DNA of 39,850 bases, from assembly GCA_018712275.1 (NCBI GenBank), contig DVHI01000082.1, positions 1 to 39,850 on the forward strand, written 5' to 3'. This document shows positions 1-10,861 of the stretch, one piece after another. The number at the start of each line of letters is the position of its first letter. Positions within the stretch are counted from its first letter, which is position 1. The stretch is from Candidatus Coprenecus avistercoris (GTDB lineage: Bacteria > Bacteroidota > Bacteroidia > Bacteroidales > UBA932). The notes under the pieces are model-generated. The model searched no databases and was not told where the DNA came from. It saw only the letters and a list, made by a program, of their open reading frames with translations. The position numbers were made by a program, and so were the translations under genes.

Positions 1-989
1 GCTTTCAGCTTCTTGTTGCAAGTCGTGTTACTCGGCATGGGGAATACTTTATTATCTCTTGTCATACCCCTGTACTTCTCTATTATCTTTCGGGGAACAT
101 CCAACAATCGGATATTGGATTCCGTGTTAGTTTTCTTTCTTCGGGTGATAATCCACAGATTTCCGTCAAAGAATGTTTGCAGGTTGTCTTCCGTAAGGTT
201 CTTGACATCGGAATATGCCAAACCTGTAAAGGTGGAGAACAGAAATAAATCCCTGACAAGCTCGTGTGTCTTGTCGGGCATATCGGTGTTCATCATTGTG
301 TGTATCTCCTCTCTCGTAATATACCCTCTGTCCACGCTTTCGGGAGAGTTGATGTACCCTGCAAAGGGATTGAACGGCAGACGACCGTCATTCCTCGCTA
401 TGGAAATAATGTGTTTCAGCACAATCATGTAGCCCCAAATGGTATTGGTGCGGCATTTTTTCTCAGTACGCAGGAAATACTCGAAGTCGTTGATGAACGA
501 GAGGTTCAACTCTTTTAACGGAATATCTTCACGCTTGTAGGTATGGGGTAGGAACTCACGGATGTGCTTGCAGACGGTAACATAACGTCGGAATGTTCCT
601 TTTGCCCTGCTGTGTCCCACTTTCTTGGCAAATTCGCTGTTGTGTTGTTCAAACAGTTTTAGCAAGGTTTCCTGTTTGATACCGATGCCGAGATAGGCAT
701 CTTTCAACTTGGCAGCAGTGACATAACCGTCCGTCTGCATCAACTCTTGATAACGGCGGTTTATCTCCACTCTGATTTTGTCAACGGCACGGTTGATTCT
801 TTGCGCTTCGGCACTCTTACCCGAAGCACGGTTGTTCTTCACGTCCCACAGGCGCAAGGGAACATCCATCTTGCAACTGAACTGCTTAATCTCTCCGTCC
901 ACCGTAATGCGACACATCAAAGGCAGGTTGCCGTTGGGTTTCTCACTGCCTTTCTTCACGTAGAACAATACCTTAAATGTACTTCTCAT
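1..989 (-). CDS. Tyrosine recombinase / site-specific integrase, C-terminus cut off by window edge
   Basis: Reverse strand reads MRSTFKVLFYVKKGSEKPNGNLPLMCRITVDGEIKQFSCKMDVPLRLWDVKNNRASGKSAEAQRINRAVDKI...TFTGLAYSDVKNLTEDNLQTFFDGNLWIITRRKKTNTESNIRLLDVPRKI without a stop. Typical Bacteroidetes integrase with arm-binding, SAM-like and catalytic domains. Absent from the ORF track because it runs off the edge. Confidence 0.9.
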   Translation of the reverse strand, partial: MRSTFKVLFYVKKGSEKPNGNLPLMCRITVDGEIKQFSCKMDVPLRLWDVKNNRASGKSAEAQRINRAVDKIRVEINRRYQELMQTDGYVTAAKLKDAYLGIGIKQETLLKLFEQHNSEFAKKVGHSRAKGTFRRYVTVCKHIREFLPHTYKREDIPLKELNLSFINDFEYFLRTEKKCRTNTIWGYMIVLKHIISIARNDGRLPFNPFAGYINSPESVDRGYITREEIHTMMNTDMPDKTHELVRDLFLFSTFTGLAYSDVKNLTEDNLQTFFDGNLWIITRRKKTNTESNIRLLDVPRKIIEKYRGMTRDNKVFPMPSNTTCNKKLK

Positions 990-1183
990 AACTCACTTTT
1001 TTTTGGTTACAAAATTAATTCATAGTGAGTTACCGACAGATACGACACATAACGCCAAACGATGCAAAATTTAGGTTTCGCAAGAAATTTGCATCATCGC
1101 ACGGGTAATGATAAAGTAACTGAACTTTTGCTGCGTTTGTCCATATTCTGTCTCTTCTTGGCTTTTGAACAAGAGAAAAATAT

Positions 1184-1220
1184 AGCGTAACGAACGCTTT
1201 TTCAGTCTGTTCGCTACGCT
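1184..1220. repeat. Imperfect inverted repeat AGCGTAACGAAC / GTTCGCTACGCT (11 of 12 positions), 13-nt loop
   Basis: Read directly; lies between the integrase start and the first chromosomal gene. Possible terminator or recombination-end structure. Confidence 0.6.
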
Positions 1221-1276
1221 TTACTCAAATTTGCTATTCCGTTAGGTGTTTATTTTAAAAAAAAGCAGATATTATA

Positions 1277-1284
1277 TAATTTTG
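1277..1284 (+). promoter_or_regulatory. Putative Bacteroidetes -7 box TAATTTTG (TAnnTTTG)
   Basis: Consensus match 44 nt upstream of the ompH-like ATG at 1328. Confidence 0.45.
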
Positions 1285-1327
1285 TGTGTTTTTTGAAATT
1301 TACAATTTATACCAACAATTAGCAGAT

Positions 1328-1936
1328 ATGAAGAAAGCCAATCTTATCATCAACATCGTACTGATTATTGCAGTAGCAGCATTGTTCGTCCTGCATTTCA
1401 CCGGGAGCGGAAAGGCTTCCAAGCCCCAAACAACAGGAAATGAGAACGTAACAGCGGTAAAGGGAGACATCGTGTATATCAACCTGGACACCCTTGTCAA
1501 CCAGTATGACATGTACAATGACCTCCGATCAGAGCTGCAGGGCAAGCTCAGCGCGATAGAGAACGATATCAACAAGCAGGGACGCGCACTCGAGAACGAC
1601 ATCAAGAGCTTCCAGGAGAAGATGCAGAAAGGCCTGCTGACCCGCTCCCAGGCCGAGAGCATGAACAATGACCTCGCCCAGCGCGACCAGGACCTGAGGA
1701 ACCTCACCCAGCAGAAACAGATGGAGATGGCCGAGGAGGAGAGCGTGATGCTCAACAAGGTCATGGACGCCATCACCACATACGTAGCGGAGTACAACAA
1801 ACAGAAGCAGTACTCCCTCATCCTGACCACCACTACCGCCACCACTACCGTCATCAACGGAAACTCCGGTCTGGACATTACTCAGGAGATTCTGAACGGC
1901 CTCAACGCTGAATATATCAAGAACAGAAACAAATAA
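1328..1936 (+). CDS. OmpH/Skp-family periplasmic chaperone-like protein
   Basis: MKKANLIINIVLIIAVAALFVLHF signal/TM followed by VKGDIVYINLDTLVNQYDMYNDLRSELQ... coiled coil, typical of OmpH. ORF-track start 1286 lies too close to the predicted promoter; ATG at 1328 preferred. Confidence 0.8.
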   Translation: MKKANLIINIVLIIAVAALFVLHFTGSGKASKPQTTGNENVTAVKGDIVYINLDTLVNQYDMYNDLRSELQGKLSAIENDINKQGRALENDIKSFQEKMQKGLLTRSQAESMNNDLAQRDQDLRNLTQQKQMEMAEEESVMLNKVMDAITTYVAEYNKQKQYSLILTTTTATTTVINGNSGLDITQEILNGLNAEYIKNRNK

Positions 1937-1942
1937 CCCACT

Positions 1943-3061
1943 TTGAGAATCGCCATCCTATCGTGCTTTCCTCCCTACCGCGGAGGCATCTCCCAGTTCA
2001 ACACATCCCTGTATCAGGAACTGGCGGGGAGATGCACGGTAGGAGCGTTCAATTTCAAGAGACAGTATCCGGAGTTCCTCTTCCCGGGCAAGACCCAGTA
2101 CATCGAGGACGGCAGCCGTCCTCCCTTTGAGACATCCCGCGTACTGGACACGGCCAATCCGCTGTCCTACATCTCCACGGCCAGGACCATCCGCGCATGG
2201 AAGCCGGACCTGCTGCTGATGAGATACTGGATGCCGTACTTTGCCCCGTCCCAGGGATACGTGGCCAGGCACATGGCCCCCGGATGCAAGGTCATCTCGA
2301 TACTCGACAACGTCATACCGCACGAGCACCATTTCTTCGACCGTCCGCTGACTACCTATTATATAAATGGTCACGACGGTTTCGTCGTACTGTGCAATGC
2401 CGTCCGCGACGACCTCCTGCGCCTGAAGCCGGACGCCCGCCACATAGTCTCCCCCCACCCGATATACTCCAACTTCGGAGAGAAGGTCCCGAGGGAGCAG
2501 GCCTGCCGGACCCTGGGCATAGACCCCGGAAAGAAGACACTGCTGTTCTTCGGGCTCATACGCGAGTATAAGGGACTGGACATCCTCCTGGAGGCCTTCT
2601 CCACCCTGGACGACAGCTACCAGCTGGTCATCGCAGGAGAGCCCTACGGTTCCTTCGAGCCGTACGCCAGACTGATTGAGGCCAGTCCCAACCGCAGCCG
2701 CATCCACCTCTTCGACCGCTTCATAAGCGACAGCGAGGTGGCCCCCTTCTTCTGTGCCGCGGACCTCTGCGTCCTCCCCTACCGCTCGGCGACCCAGAGC
2801 GGCATCAGCTCCATAGCCTACCATTTTGACCTCCCAATGGTCACCACCTCGGTCGGCGGCCTGAAGGAGATGATCGGAGACTCGGGCACGGGAATTGTAA
2901 CAGACAGCATCAGCCCGGAGGCAGTCCGGGAAGCCGTCATCAGGTATTTCTCCGACGACAGTATCCGCCGCGGATGCCTGGAGGCCATAGCCGGAGAGAA
3001 GGACAGACTCTCGTGGAAGAGATTCTGCTCGAACCTGCTGGATTTTTACAACAGTCTATAA
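1943..3061 (+). CDS. Glycosyltransferase family 4-like (GT-B)
   Basis: [28 protein letters not shown]... [23 protein letters not shown]... [38 protein letters not shown] start. Confidence 0.85.
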   Translation: MRIAILSCFPPYRGGISQFNTSLYQELAGRCTVGAFNFKRQYPEFLFPGKTQYIEDGSRPPFETSRVLDTANPLSYISTARTIRAWKPDLLLMRYWMPYFAPSQGYVARHMAPGCKVISILDNVIPHEHHFFDRPLTTYYINGHDGFVVLCNAVRDDLLRLKPDARHIVSPHPIYSNFGEKVPREQACRTLGIDPGKKTLLFFGLIREYKGLDILLEAFSTLDDSYQLVIAGEPYGSFEPYARLIEASPNRSRIHLFDRFISDSEVAPFFCAADLCVLPYRSATQSGISSIAYHFDLPMVTTSVGGLKEMIGDSGTGIVTDSISPEAVREAVIRYFSDDSIRRGCLEAIAGEKDRLSWKRFCSNLLDFYNSL

Positions 3062-3077
3062 TAAAACACCATACACC

Positions 3078-4031
3078 ATGAAAGCAATTACACAGACCGC
3101 ATTCAGTTTCAGCCATCAGACGGGCAAGTACGAGGGGAAAGTCCGCGACGTCTACACTATCGACGACCGCTACATCGCGATGATAGCTACTGACAGGATC
3201 TCGGCATTTGACGTCATCCTGCCCAAGGGAATACCTTATAAGGGACAAGTGCTCAACCAGATAGCCTCCATGTTCCTGGATGCCACAGCCGACATCGTAC
3301 AGAACTGGAAGATAGCCTCGCCCGATCCCATGGTGACCGTAGGCTACAAGTGCCAGGGTCTGCCCATAGAGATGATCGTCAGGGGCTACCTGACCGGCAG
3401 CTCGTGGAGGGCTTACAAGAACGGAGCCCGCGAGATCTGCGGAGTACCCATCCCCGACGGCATGCGCGAGCACCAGAAGTTCGAGCACCCCATCATCACC
3501 CCGACCACCAAGGCCGAGATAGGCACCCACGACGAGGACATCTCCAAGGAGGAGATCATCCGCCGCGGTCTGGTATCAGCCGAAGACTACGCCAAGCTCG
3601 AGGACTATGCCCTAAGACTCTTCCAGAGAGGCACCGAGATGGCCGCCCAGCGCGGTCTGATACTCGTGGACACCAAGTACGAGTTCGGCAAGAGAGACGG
3701 AGAGCTCTACCTCATCGACGAGATACATACCCCCGACTCATCCCGCTACTTCTACGCGGACGGCTACGAGGAGCGATTCGCCAAGGGCGAGCCCCAGAGG
3801 CAGCTCTCCAAGGAGTTTGTCCGTGAGTGGCTGATGGCCAACGGATTCAGCGGTCAGGCCGGACAGCAGGTGCCCGAGATGACCGATGAGATCGTAGGCA
3901 GCATCTCCGACCGCTACATCGAGCTGTTCGAGCACATCACCGGAAAGAAGTTCGAGCCAGCCGAATACGGAGAGGATCCTTACGCCCGTATCGAGGCCAA
4001 CATCAACAACACTCTCGCCCGACTGGTATGA
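3078..4031 (+). CDS. purC: Phosphoribosylaminoimidazole-succinocarboxamide synthase
   Basis: [47 protein letters not shown]... [16 protein letters not shown]... [18 protein letters not shown] synthetase signature. Confidence 0.95.
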   Translation: MKAITQTAFSFSHQTGKYEGKVRDVYTIDDRYIAMIATDRISAFDVILPKGIPYKGQVLNQIASMFLDATADIVQNWKIASPDPMVTVGYKCQGLPIEMIVRGYLTGSSWRAYKNGAREICGVPIPDGMREHQKFEHPIITPTTKAEIGTHDEDISKEEIIRRGLVSAEDYAKLEDYALRLFQRGTEMAAQRGLILVDTKYEFGKRDGELYLIDEIHTPDSSRYFYADGYEERFAKGEPQRQLSKEFVREWLMANGFSGQAGQQVPEMTDEIVGSISDRYIELFEHITGKKFEPAEYGEDPYARIEANINNTLARLV

Positions 4032-5836
4032 GACTGCTGCTGACCGTCCTGCTGGGCCTGATGCTCGCAGCTCCGGCCGCCGTTAGAGCCGGCGCCCAGG
4101 AATTCGTGGCCACGCCCGTGGAGATATCCGCCGACAAGGTCAATGTCAAGGGCACCGTCTACTACCTCCACAAAGTGCTCAAGGGCCACACCCTGTACTC
4201 CATCTCGAAAGCCTACGGTGTAGACATAGACGCTATCAAGGCTGCCAATCCGTCCCTGTCCGAAGGACTGAAGGCCGGCATGCTGCTCTACATCCCGGAA
4301 CTCCCCGCCCGGACGGATGCATCCGCGGATACAGCCGTTCCCGCAGTCAAGGTTACGGCGGAGAACTCCGTACCGGCCGATTCTGAGGTACGCGCCGATG
4401 ACAAGAAGACCGCCCCCGCCGGAAAGGCCAGGGCCGCAAAGCAAAAGAAATACAGGAAGTACAATGTAAAATGGTACGAGACCCTGGACGACGTGGCCGT
4501 CAAGTTCAATGTCACCACAGAGGCCATCATAGCCCTCAACGGCATAGACCCTGACTCCGGCAAGCGCATCCGCTCCGTCATGATTCCGGACAGCGCCTAC
4601 ATGCAGGAGTTCAATGCGGGAAGAATACCGGAAGACGGAGAGCCCGGGACCGACCGGGAGGAGCGGACCGCACGCCATGCTGAAGTGCTCGCCCCCACAG
4701 AAGAGTCCGTTCCGGCTGAGACCGCGGTCCGGGAATGGGAAGTAATCCCCGACCCCAGCGGCACCGAACGCCGGATAACCCTGGTCCTGCCGTTCAATGC
4801 CAGCCGCCTTACGGGTAGCCTGAACGCCTATACGGCCGACTTCTACGCCGGAGCGATGATTGCAGCGGCGGACCTCAAGGAAAGGGGACTTTTCTCCAAC
4901 TTCCACCTCAACGTCATCGACATCAACCGCTACGGCAGCGCCTGGGAGCTGGTGGCGGACAACGCCCTCAGCGGCAGCGACCTCATCATCGGCCCCATAT
5001 CCGAACGGGACATGCAGCCCATAGCCTCATGGGCCCGGAGCAGGAGAGTGCCGGTGGTATCCCCGCTGGACCTGAAAACAGCCTCCCTCCTGCAGGACAA
5101 CCCCTGCCTGTACCTCTTTCCCCCTCAGTCGGACCTGGCCCTGGGACATCAGCTGGACAAGATAGCGGAGGCCTCCCTCAACTCCGACACCACCGAATCC
5201 GTGACTGTCATCTACGAGCAGGGCTATGAGCGTTCCGACCTGGTCCTCCAGACCATGAGCGGGCTGGCGGAGAGAGGCATAGCCTTCAAGACCTTCAAGT
5301 ACGACTTTCTCAGCGGCCGCGGCATCGACTCGCTGATGAGCCTGTCTCTGGACACTGTCCTGGTCAACCGGGTGATCATCCCCTCCATGAGCGAGGCCTT
5401 CATCACCGACGCCCTCCGCAACCTCAGCCTCATCCAGAGTTCCCGCGGATACATCATTGACGTCTACGGCCTGAGCCGCTGGAAGAGCTTCGAGACAGTG
5501 GAGCAGGACTATTTCCATGCCCTCGACCTGCGCCTGGCCATGTCCTACCACATAGACTACAACTCCCCGGAGGTCATGGACTTCATCCACAAGTACAGGG
5601 CCGCCTTCAACACAGAGCCCACATCCTTCGCATTCCAGGGATACGACATCATGACATTCTTCGTGGAGGCCATGAACACCCTGGGCAGGGACTTCCCGGA
5701 CGGCATAGCCCGGGTAAGGAGAAGCCTGCTGCAGTCGGACGTGATGTTCGAGGAAGTCAGTCCGGGCTCCGGCTACCAGAACACGGCGTTCAAGGACATC
5801 TGCTTCACCTCGGGATGGAGAGTCCTCAACGAATAA
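4028..5836 (+). CDS. LysM-domain protein with type-1 periplasmic-binding-protein-like C-terminal domain
   Basis: Signal peptide, LysM ([33 protein letters not shown]...LYIP), second LysM-like segment ([28 protein letters not shown]), then [10 protein letters not shown]...[40 protein letters not shown] overlap with purC. Confidence 0.85.
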   Translation: MRLLLTVLLGLMLAAPAAVRAGAQEFVATPVEISADKVNVKGTVYYLHKVLKGHTLYSISKAYGVDIDAIKAANPSLSEGLKAGMLLYIPELPARTDASADTAVPAVKVTAENSVPADSEVRADDKKTAPAGKARAAKQKKYRKYNVKWYETLDDVAVKFNVTTEAIIALNGIDPDSGKRIRSVMIPDSAYMQEFNAGRIPEDGEPGTDREERTARHAEVLAPTEESVPAETAVREWEVIPDPSGTERRITLVLPFNASRLTGSLNAYTADFYAGAMIAAADLKERGLFSNFHLNVIDINRYGSAWELVADNALSGSDLIIGPISERDMQPIASWARSRRVPVVSPLDLKTASLLQDNPCLYLFPPQSDLALGHQLDKIAEASLNSDTTESVTVIYEQGYERSDLVLQTMSGLAERGIAFKTFKYDFLSGRGIDSLMSLSLDTVLVNRVIIPSMSEAFITDALRNLSLIQSSRGYIIDVYGLSRWKSFETVEQDYFHALDLRLAMSYHIDYNSPEVMDFIHKYRAAFNTEPTSFAFQGYDIMTFFVEAMNTLGRDFPDGIARVRRSLLQSDVMFEEVSPGSGYQNTAFKDICFTSGWRVLNE

Positions 5837-5842
5837 ATGAAA

Positions 5843-5877
5843 GAAGGTCCGCCACACGACGAATGTGACGGACCTTC
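5843..5877. terminator. Hairpin GAAGGTCCG...CGGACCTTC between convergent genes
   Basis: Perfect 9-bp stem between the stop at 5836 and the convergent stop at 5902. Confidence 0.75.
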
Positions 5878-5901
5878 ATGTTTTTCAGACGCCGGAGGAG
5901 C

Positions 5902-7638
5902 TTACTTGACGCAGTTGCGGTTGAAATCCTCTATCCACTGCTTCTCGGCAGCGTCCAGCATGTCATAATTGACCGGAGACATGTCTATGGGAGCGACTGT
6001 CAGGGTCTCGAAGGCCAGGAACTCCCCGAACACATTACGCACGTGAGGCACTACCAGTACCGCATTCTCATGACGGATACCATACTCACCCTCCACATAT
6101 AAAGCCGGTTCGTTGGACATCACCATGCCCTCGGCAAGCTGCACCGGGTTCTCCTCCATCCTTACGCTCTGAGGTCCCTCGTGCACACAGAGGTTGTGTC
6201 CTATACCATGACACGTTCCATGCCAGTACATCCTGCCGGCCTTCATGATAGGACCACGGGCCAGAATATCCAGCAGACACCCTCTCATACCCTTATAGAA
6301 TACAGCCATACTCAAGTCTATCATGCCTTTCAGTGCGACTGTATAATCGTCTTTCTGAACCTGTGTAAGGGGGCCGAGCGGAATAGTACGGGTTGTGTCC
6401 GTAGTACCGTAGGTATATTGCGCACCTGTGTCGATCAACAGGAAGCCTTCCGGACGGATGACAGCACTGCTCTCAGCCGTGGGCACGTAGTGAGGCAGGG
6501 CTGCATTCGCTCCGAAACCCACTATCGCGGGGAAACTCTCGCCCAGATAGTCCGGACACTCGCTGCGGTACTCTATCAGCTTGAGAGCCACGTCGTACTC
6601 CTTTATACCCTTGTCGGCATTGGCCTTTACCCAGTCTATCGTCTTGACCAGAGCCTTGGCGTCCTCCTGGAAAGCGCGGCGGTATCCCTCTATCTCCACG
6701 GGATTCTTTATCGCCTTCATGAAGTTAAGTGTGCCGCCCGCCGTGGGATCGGCCATGTAGGGCCGGAAAGGTGCACGCTGATGGATGTTGTCCATAGCGG
6801 CAAAGAAATACTTGGCCGTAATCTTCCCTGACGAGAAAATGCGGACACAGTCCTTGGGCAAAGCCTTCAGGAAACGGCCGAACTCCTCATAGTCCTTGAG
6901 GATCACACCCTCCCTGAGCAGGGCCGACATAGCGTCATGCTCCAGCATCTCCTGACGCAGAAAGAGGGTGATACACTCGGGAGTGACCACGGCATAGGAG
7001 AGGGGCAGCGGGTTATATTCGATGTCCGTACCGCGGATGTTGCAGAGCCACGCCACCTCGTCCATACAGGTGATGATATAGGCAAACGGCATTCCCATTT
7101 CCAGTTTCTCCACCAGACGACGGTGCTTGGACTGCACGCTCTCACCGCTGATGCTGTCGGGGACGAAGCGCACAGGGTTGAACTCCAGGGCCGGACGGTC
7201 CTTCCAGATCCTGTCGAAGGGATCCTCGATAAGAGTAACGTTAAGCGGAGCAAGAGCATCCAGCATGTTCTGGTACTCCGCATAGGAAAACAGGTCCTCA
7301 TCCATAGCCACGATATCCTCGTCGGACAGATGCTCCTTGATCCACTGCGGTACAGTAGGCTCGCCCTCCACGCGAAGTTTCCTCATCTCTATACCTGAGC
7401 CTTCCAGCTGCTTGGCAGCCTGTATGAAGAAACGGGAATCAACCCACAGGGCCGCTTCCTTCTGGGTCACCACGAGAGTGGCAGCCTCACCGGTAAAACC
7501 TGAAAGCCACTCAAGTATCTTATAATGCGCGGGAATATACTCCCCGAAATGAGGGTCAGTCGAAGGGATTATCATTGCCGAGATATCGTCCTCGGCCAGG
7601 ACCTTGCGCAGAAGGTCCAGTCGCTGGGTTCTTTCCAT
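5902..7638 (-). CDS. Xaa-Pro aminopeptidase (M24 family)
   Basis: LLRKVLAEDDISAMIIPSTDPHFGEYIPAHYKILEWLSGFTGEAATLVVT..., GFLLIDTGAQYTYGTTDTTRTIPLG, HGTCHGIGHNLCVHEGPQ, MVMSNEPALYVEGEYGIRHEN: M24 metal ligands. ORF track begins at TTG 7647; ATG at 7638 preferred. Confidence 0.93.
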   Translation of the reverse strand: MERTQRLDLLRKVLAEDDISAMIIPSTDPHFGEYIPAHYKILEWLSGFTGEAATLVVTQKEAALWVDSRFFIQAAKQLEGSGIEMRKLRVEGEPTVPQWIKEHLSDEDIVAMDEDLFSYAEYQNMLDALAPLNVTLIEDPFDRIWKDRPALEFNPVRFVPDSISGESVQSKHRRLVEKLEMGMPFAYIITCMDEVAWLCNIRGTDIEYNPLPLSYAVVTPECITLFLRQEMLEHDAMSALLREGVILKDYEEFGRFLKALPKDCVRIFSSGKITAKYFFAAMDNIHQRAPFRPYMADPTAGGTLNFMKAIKNPVEIEGYRRAFQEDAKALVKTIDWVKANADKGIKEYDVALKLIEYRSECPDYLGESFPAIVGFGANAALPHYVPTAESSAVIRPEGFLLIDTGAQYTYGTTDTTRTIPLGPLTQVQKDDYTVALKGMIDLSMAVFYKGMRGCLLDILARGPIMKAGRMYWHGTCHGIGHNLCVHEGPQSVRMEENPVQLAEGMVMSNEPALYVEGEYGIRHENAVLVVPHVRNVFGEFLAFETLTVAPIDMSPVNYDMLDAAEKQWIEDFNRNCVK

Positions 7639-7662
7639 AGATCTCAATATATTAAGTTGTTA

Positions 7663-9291
7663 TTAATTGCCTGCCTTCGCCAGCAGCTCCCGCGCATTCT
7701 CGACCGCTGCGGACGTAAGCTCCGAGCCGCTGAGCATACGGGCCACCTCGGCGACCCTCTCTTCCCCATCCAGCCTGCGGATGCCGGTAGCAGCCGTGCC
7801 GTCCGTCCCGAACTCCTTGTACACCAGATAGTGTGTCCCTTTCTTTGAAGCTATCTGCGGAAGATGAGTGATGGCGAATATCTGCATCCTCTCCCCCATC
7901 CGGCCTATCATGTCTCCCATCTTATCCGCGATTCTGCCTGAAACTCCCGTATCTATCTCATCGAATATCATGGTCGGAAGAGAGGTATAGCGGGCCAGCA
8001 GCCCCTTAAGGGACAGCATTACCCTCGAAAGCTCGCCGCCGGAGGCTACCTTCGAGATATCCCGGAGGGATGCCGGACCATTGGCCGAGAACATGAAATC
8101 CAGCCTGTCGCCCCCCGAAAGAGTCAGCTTCTCCGTCGGAGTGACCACGGCCCGGAAGACAGCATGAGGCATCTCCAGGGAACGTATATCCTCCTGCAAC
8201 TCAGATGAAAGGGCGTCGCAGGCCCCGCGGCGCTGCTCCGACAGACGGTCCGCAAGTTCCCTGCGGCGCCTGCCCAGCACCTCCAGCTCTTTTTTCAGCT
8301 CCGCCAGGCGCTCCTGCTGCTCCTCCGTACCGCTGAGAGAGGCGGCAAGGCTGTCGCGGAGCGCGATCAGGGCATCCACGCTGTCGCAGCCGTATTTTCT
8401 CTGGAGGGAATATATCAGGGACATCCTCTCCTCGACCGCCTCAAGACGCTCTGGAGATACGGTAATGCCGGAGGATATGTCCTCTATCTCCCGCTCTATG
8501 TCCGAGACTTCTATCCTGCAGGAGTCCAGGCGGTCAGCCAGAGGCTGCAGACGGGAGTCGTAGGAAGAATACTTTGAAAGGCGGGCGGCAGCATCCTTGA
8601 GGAGCTGAGCCACCGAAAGTTCCTCAGGATTGAGGGACGAATATGCCGACTCGAGCCCGCTGCGGATATCCTCCGCATGGGCCAGGGCCTTCTGCTCCGA
8701 CTCCAGGGCCTCCTGTTCCCCGGATACCAGCCGGGCTTCCTGCAGACGGCCGAGCTGGAACTGCCGGTACTCGGAGTCTCTCTCCGCTTCGGCTATGGAG
8801 TCCTCGAGGGAGCGTATTTCACTGTCCTTGGACTCATATTCTCCGTACACCCTCCTGTACTCCTCCAGGAGCGGTGCAGTGCCGGCGAAATGGTCTATCA
8901 CACCCAGACGGAAATCCGGGTCAGTCAGGAGCAGATGCTGATGCTGCTCGTGTATGTCAATGATTCTGGAGGATATGGCTGCAAGATCTGTCAGGGAGAC
9001 CGGTTCATCGTTCAGAAATGAACGGGAGCGGCCGGCTGGTGTGATAACCCGGCGAAGGATGTACTCCTCTCCAGTACGGCGGTCATGAAACTCTGCTTCC
9101 ACCACACAGTTGCGGGAGGTATCACTGAATACGGACGAATCCGCCCGTTTCCCAAGAATAAGGGACAGGGCTCCCAGCAGAATGGATTTGCCGGCACCTG
9201 TCTCACCCGTAATGATAATCAGGCCATCGGGGAAGGTGATGTCCAGGGAGGAAATCAGCGCATAGTTGGATATGGACAGACGGGTCAGCAT
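7663..9291 (-). CDS. recN: DNA repair protein RecN
   Basis: MLTRLSISNYALISSLDITFPDGLIIITGETGAGKSILLGALSLILGKRAD... ASGGELSRVMLSLKGLL... MIFDEIDTGVSGRIADKMGDMI. Confidence 0.95.
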   Translation of the reverse strand: MLTRLSISNYALISSLDITFPDGLIIITGETGAGKSILLGALSLILGKRADSSVFSDTSRNCVVEAEFHDRRTGEEYILRRVITPAGRSRSFLNDEPVSLTDLAAISSRIIDIHEQHQHLLLTDPDFRLGVIDHFAGTAPLLEEYRRVYGEYESKDSEIRSLEDSIAEAERDSEYRQFQLGRLQEARLVSGEQEALESEQKALAHAEDIRSGLESAYSSLNPEELSVAQLLKDAAARLSKYSSYDSRLQPLADRLDSCRIEVSDIEREIEDISSGITVSPERLEAVEERMSLIYSLQRKYGCDSVDALIALRDSLAASLSGTEEQQERLAELKKELEVLGRRRRELADRLSEQRRGACDALSSELQEDIRSLEMPHAVFRAVVTPTEKLTLSGGDRLDFMFSANGPASLRDISKVASGGELSRVMLSLKGLLARYTSLPTMIFDEIDTGVSGRIADKMGDMIGRMGERMQIFAITHLPQIASKKGTHYLVYKEFGTDGTAATGIRRLDGEERVAEVARMLSGSELTSAAVENARELLAKAGN

Positions 9292-10508
9292 CCTCTCTCC
9301 AGCAGTTTTTCGATATTGTCGGCTATGGCAGAGGCCACTTCCTGCTTGGAGGCCAGGGGTATATCCTGGGAGCTACCGTCACGGCGGAAGACGGTGACCT
9401 TGTTGGTGTCCACTCCGAAACCGGCTCCGGGATCGCGCATGGAATTGAGGACTATCATGTCCATGTTCTTGCGGTGGAGTTTCGACAGGGCGTTTTCCCT
9501 GACATTGTCAGTTTCCAGGGCGAAGCCTACTATGACTCCCCCAGCCCTGCGGCGCTCTCCTATGGCCGCGGCTATATCCTTGGTAGGTACCAGTTCCAGT
9601 GTCATACGGCTGCCGTCCTTCTTGATCTTGGTATCGCTGGGAGAGGCGGGAGTAAAATCCGCAACGGCCGCACAGAGCACCGTGATATCGCAGCCCCTGT
9701 CATACTCCGCGACTGCAGCCTGATACATTTCCTCCGCTGTAGTGACTTTCCGCAACTCCACTTGCGGAACCGAGGGATAGACTGCGGCCGGGCCCGAAAC
9801 CACTGTCACCTGCGCTCCGCGGCGCGACAGTTCATCGGCAATGGCGGAGGCCATTTTCCCGGAAGAGTGATTGGAGATGAAACGGACGGGGTCGATGGCC
9901 TCGCGGGTGGGGCCTGAGGTGACCACGGCCCTGCGGCCTGCGAGGGTCTGCGCAGGGAGGGATGACCCCAGCATTTTTACGACATGCTCCAGTATTTTTT
10001 CCGGCTCCTCCATCCTGCCCTTGCCCTCCAGTCCGCTGGCCAGCTCTCCGGAGGCAGCCTCGACGATGCTCACTCCCCTTTTCCTAAGAATCCTGAGGGA
10101 CTCCTGGGTGGCGGGATGAGCGTACATGTCCAGATCCATGGCCGGCGCCGCCATTACCGGACAGCGGGCCGAGAGATATGTCGTCAGCAGGAGATTGTCG
10201 GCTATGCCGTGGGCCATCTTCGAGAGGGTGTTGGCCGAAGCCGGGGCAATCAGGTAGAGATCGGCCCAGATGCCGAGGGAGACATGACTGTTCCACTGGC
10301 CGTTCTCGGGATCGAAGAACTCCACCAGAATAGGATTGCGGGAAAGAGTAGCCATGGTCAGGGGTGTGATGAACTGCTTGGCGGCAGCTGTCATGATGAC
10401 CTTGACCTCAGCCCCTTCCCTGACCAGCAGACGAGTAAGATACGCCGCCTTGTAGGCAGCTATGCTTCCGGTTATTCCGAGAAGTATGTGCTTGCCTTTG
10501 AGTTGCAT
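9285..10508 (-). CDS. coaBC: Bifunctional phosphopantothenoylcysteine decarboxylase / phosphopantothenate-cysteine ligase
   Basis: GKHILLGITGSIAAYKAAYLTRLLVREGAEVKVIMTAAAKQFITPLT... PAMDLDMYAHPAT... VVTSGPTREAIDPVRFISNHSSGKMASAIADEL. Confidence 0.95.
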   Translation of the reverse strand: MQLKGKHILLGITGSIAAYKAAYLTRLLVREGAEVKVIMTAAAKQFITPLTMATLSRNPILVEFFDPENGQWNSHVSLGIWADLYLIAPASANTLSKMAHGIADNLLLTTYLSARCPVMAAPAMDLDMYAHPATQESLRILRKRGVSIVEAASGELASGLEGKGRMEEPEKILEHVVKMLGSSLPAQTLAGRRAVVTSGPTREAIDPVRFISNHSSGKMASAIADELSRRGAQVTVVSGPAAVYPSVPQVELRKVTTAEEMYQAAVAEYDRGCDITVLCAAVADFTPASPSDTKIKKDGSRMTLELVPTKDIAAAIGERRRAGGVIVGFALETDNVRENALSKLHRKNMDMIVLNSMRDPGAGFGVDTNKVTVFRRDGSSQDIPLASKQEVASAIADNIEKLLERGC

Positions 10509-10523
10509 GACTGTGGACGGAAA

Positions 10524-10841
10524 CTACTGCCGGTCCTCGGCCTTGCGATAGTAAATCTCGTTGTTGCGGAACTCCTCGATAGCGACGAGGGTCGGCTTGG
10601 GCAGCCTCTCGTAGTGCTTGGATATCTCTATCTGCTCGCGGTTCTCGAAGGTCTCCTCGAGGGTGTCCGCGTAGTTGGAGAACTCTTCGAGTTTCTGGCT
10701 GAGCTCCTGCTTTACGTTGGCGGAGATCTGGTTGGCCCTCTTGGCGATGATCATTACGGTCTCGTAGATGTTGCCGGTGGGCTTTGCCAGCTCGGAGAGG
10801 TTGCGGGTGATGGTGTTGGTAGGTACCTGTTTGATTTCCAT
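10524..10841 (-). CDS. Bacteroidetes RNA polymerase omega / Rpb6-like subunit
   Basis: MEIKQVPTNTITRNLSELAKPTGNIYETVMIIAKRANQISANVKQELSQKLEEFSNYADTLEET...; located between bamD and coaBC as usual in Bacteroidetes. Confidence 0.8.
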   Translation of the reverse strand: MEIKQVPTNTITRNLSELAKPTGNIYETVMIIAKRANQISANVKQELSQKLEEFSNYADTLEETFENREQIEISKHYERLPKPTLVAIEEFRNNEIYYRKAEDRQ

Positions 10842-10861
10842 GGTTGTATCTATTGCTTTAA

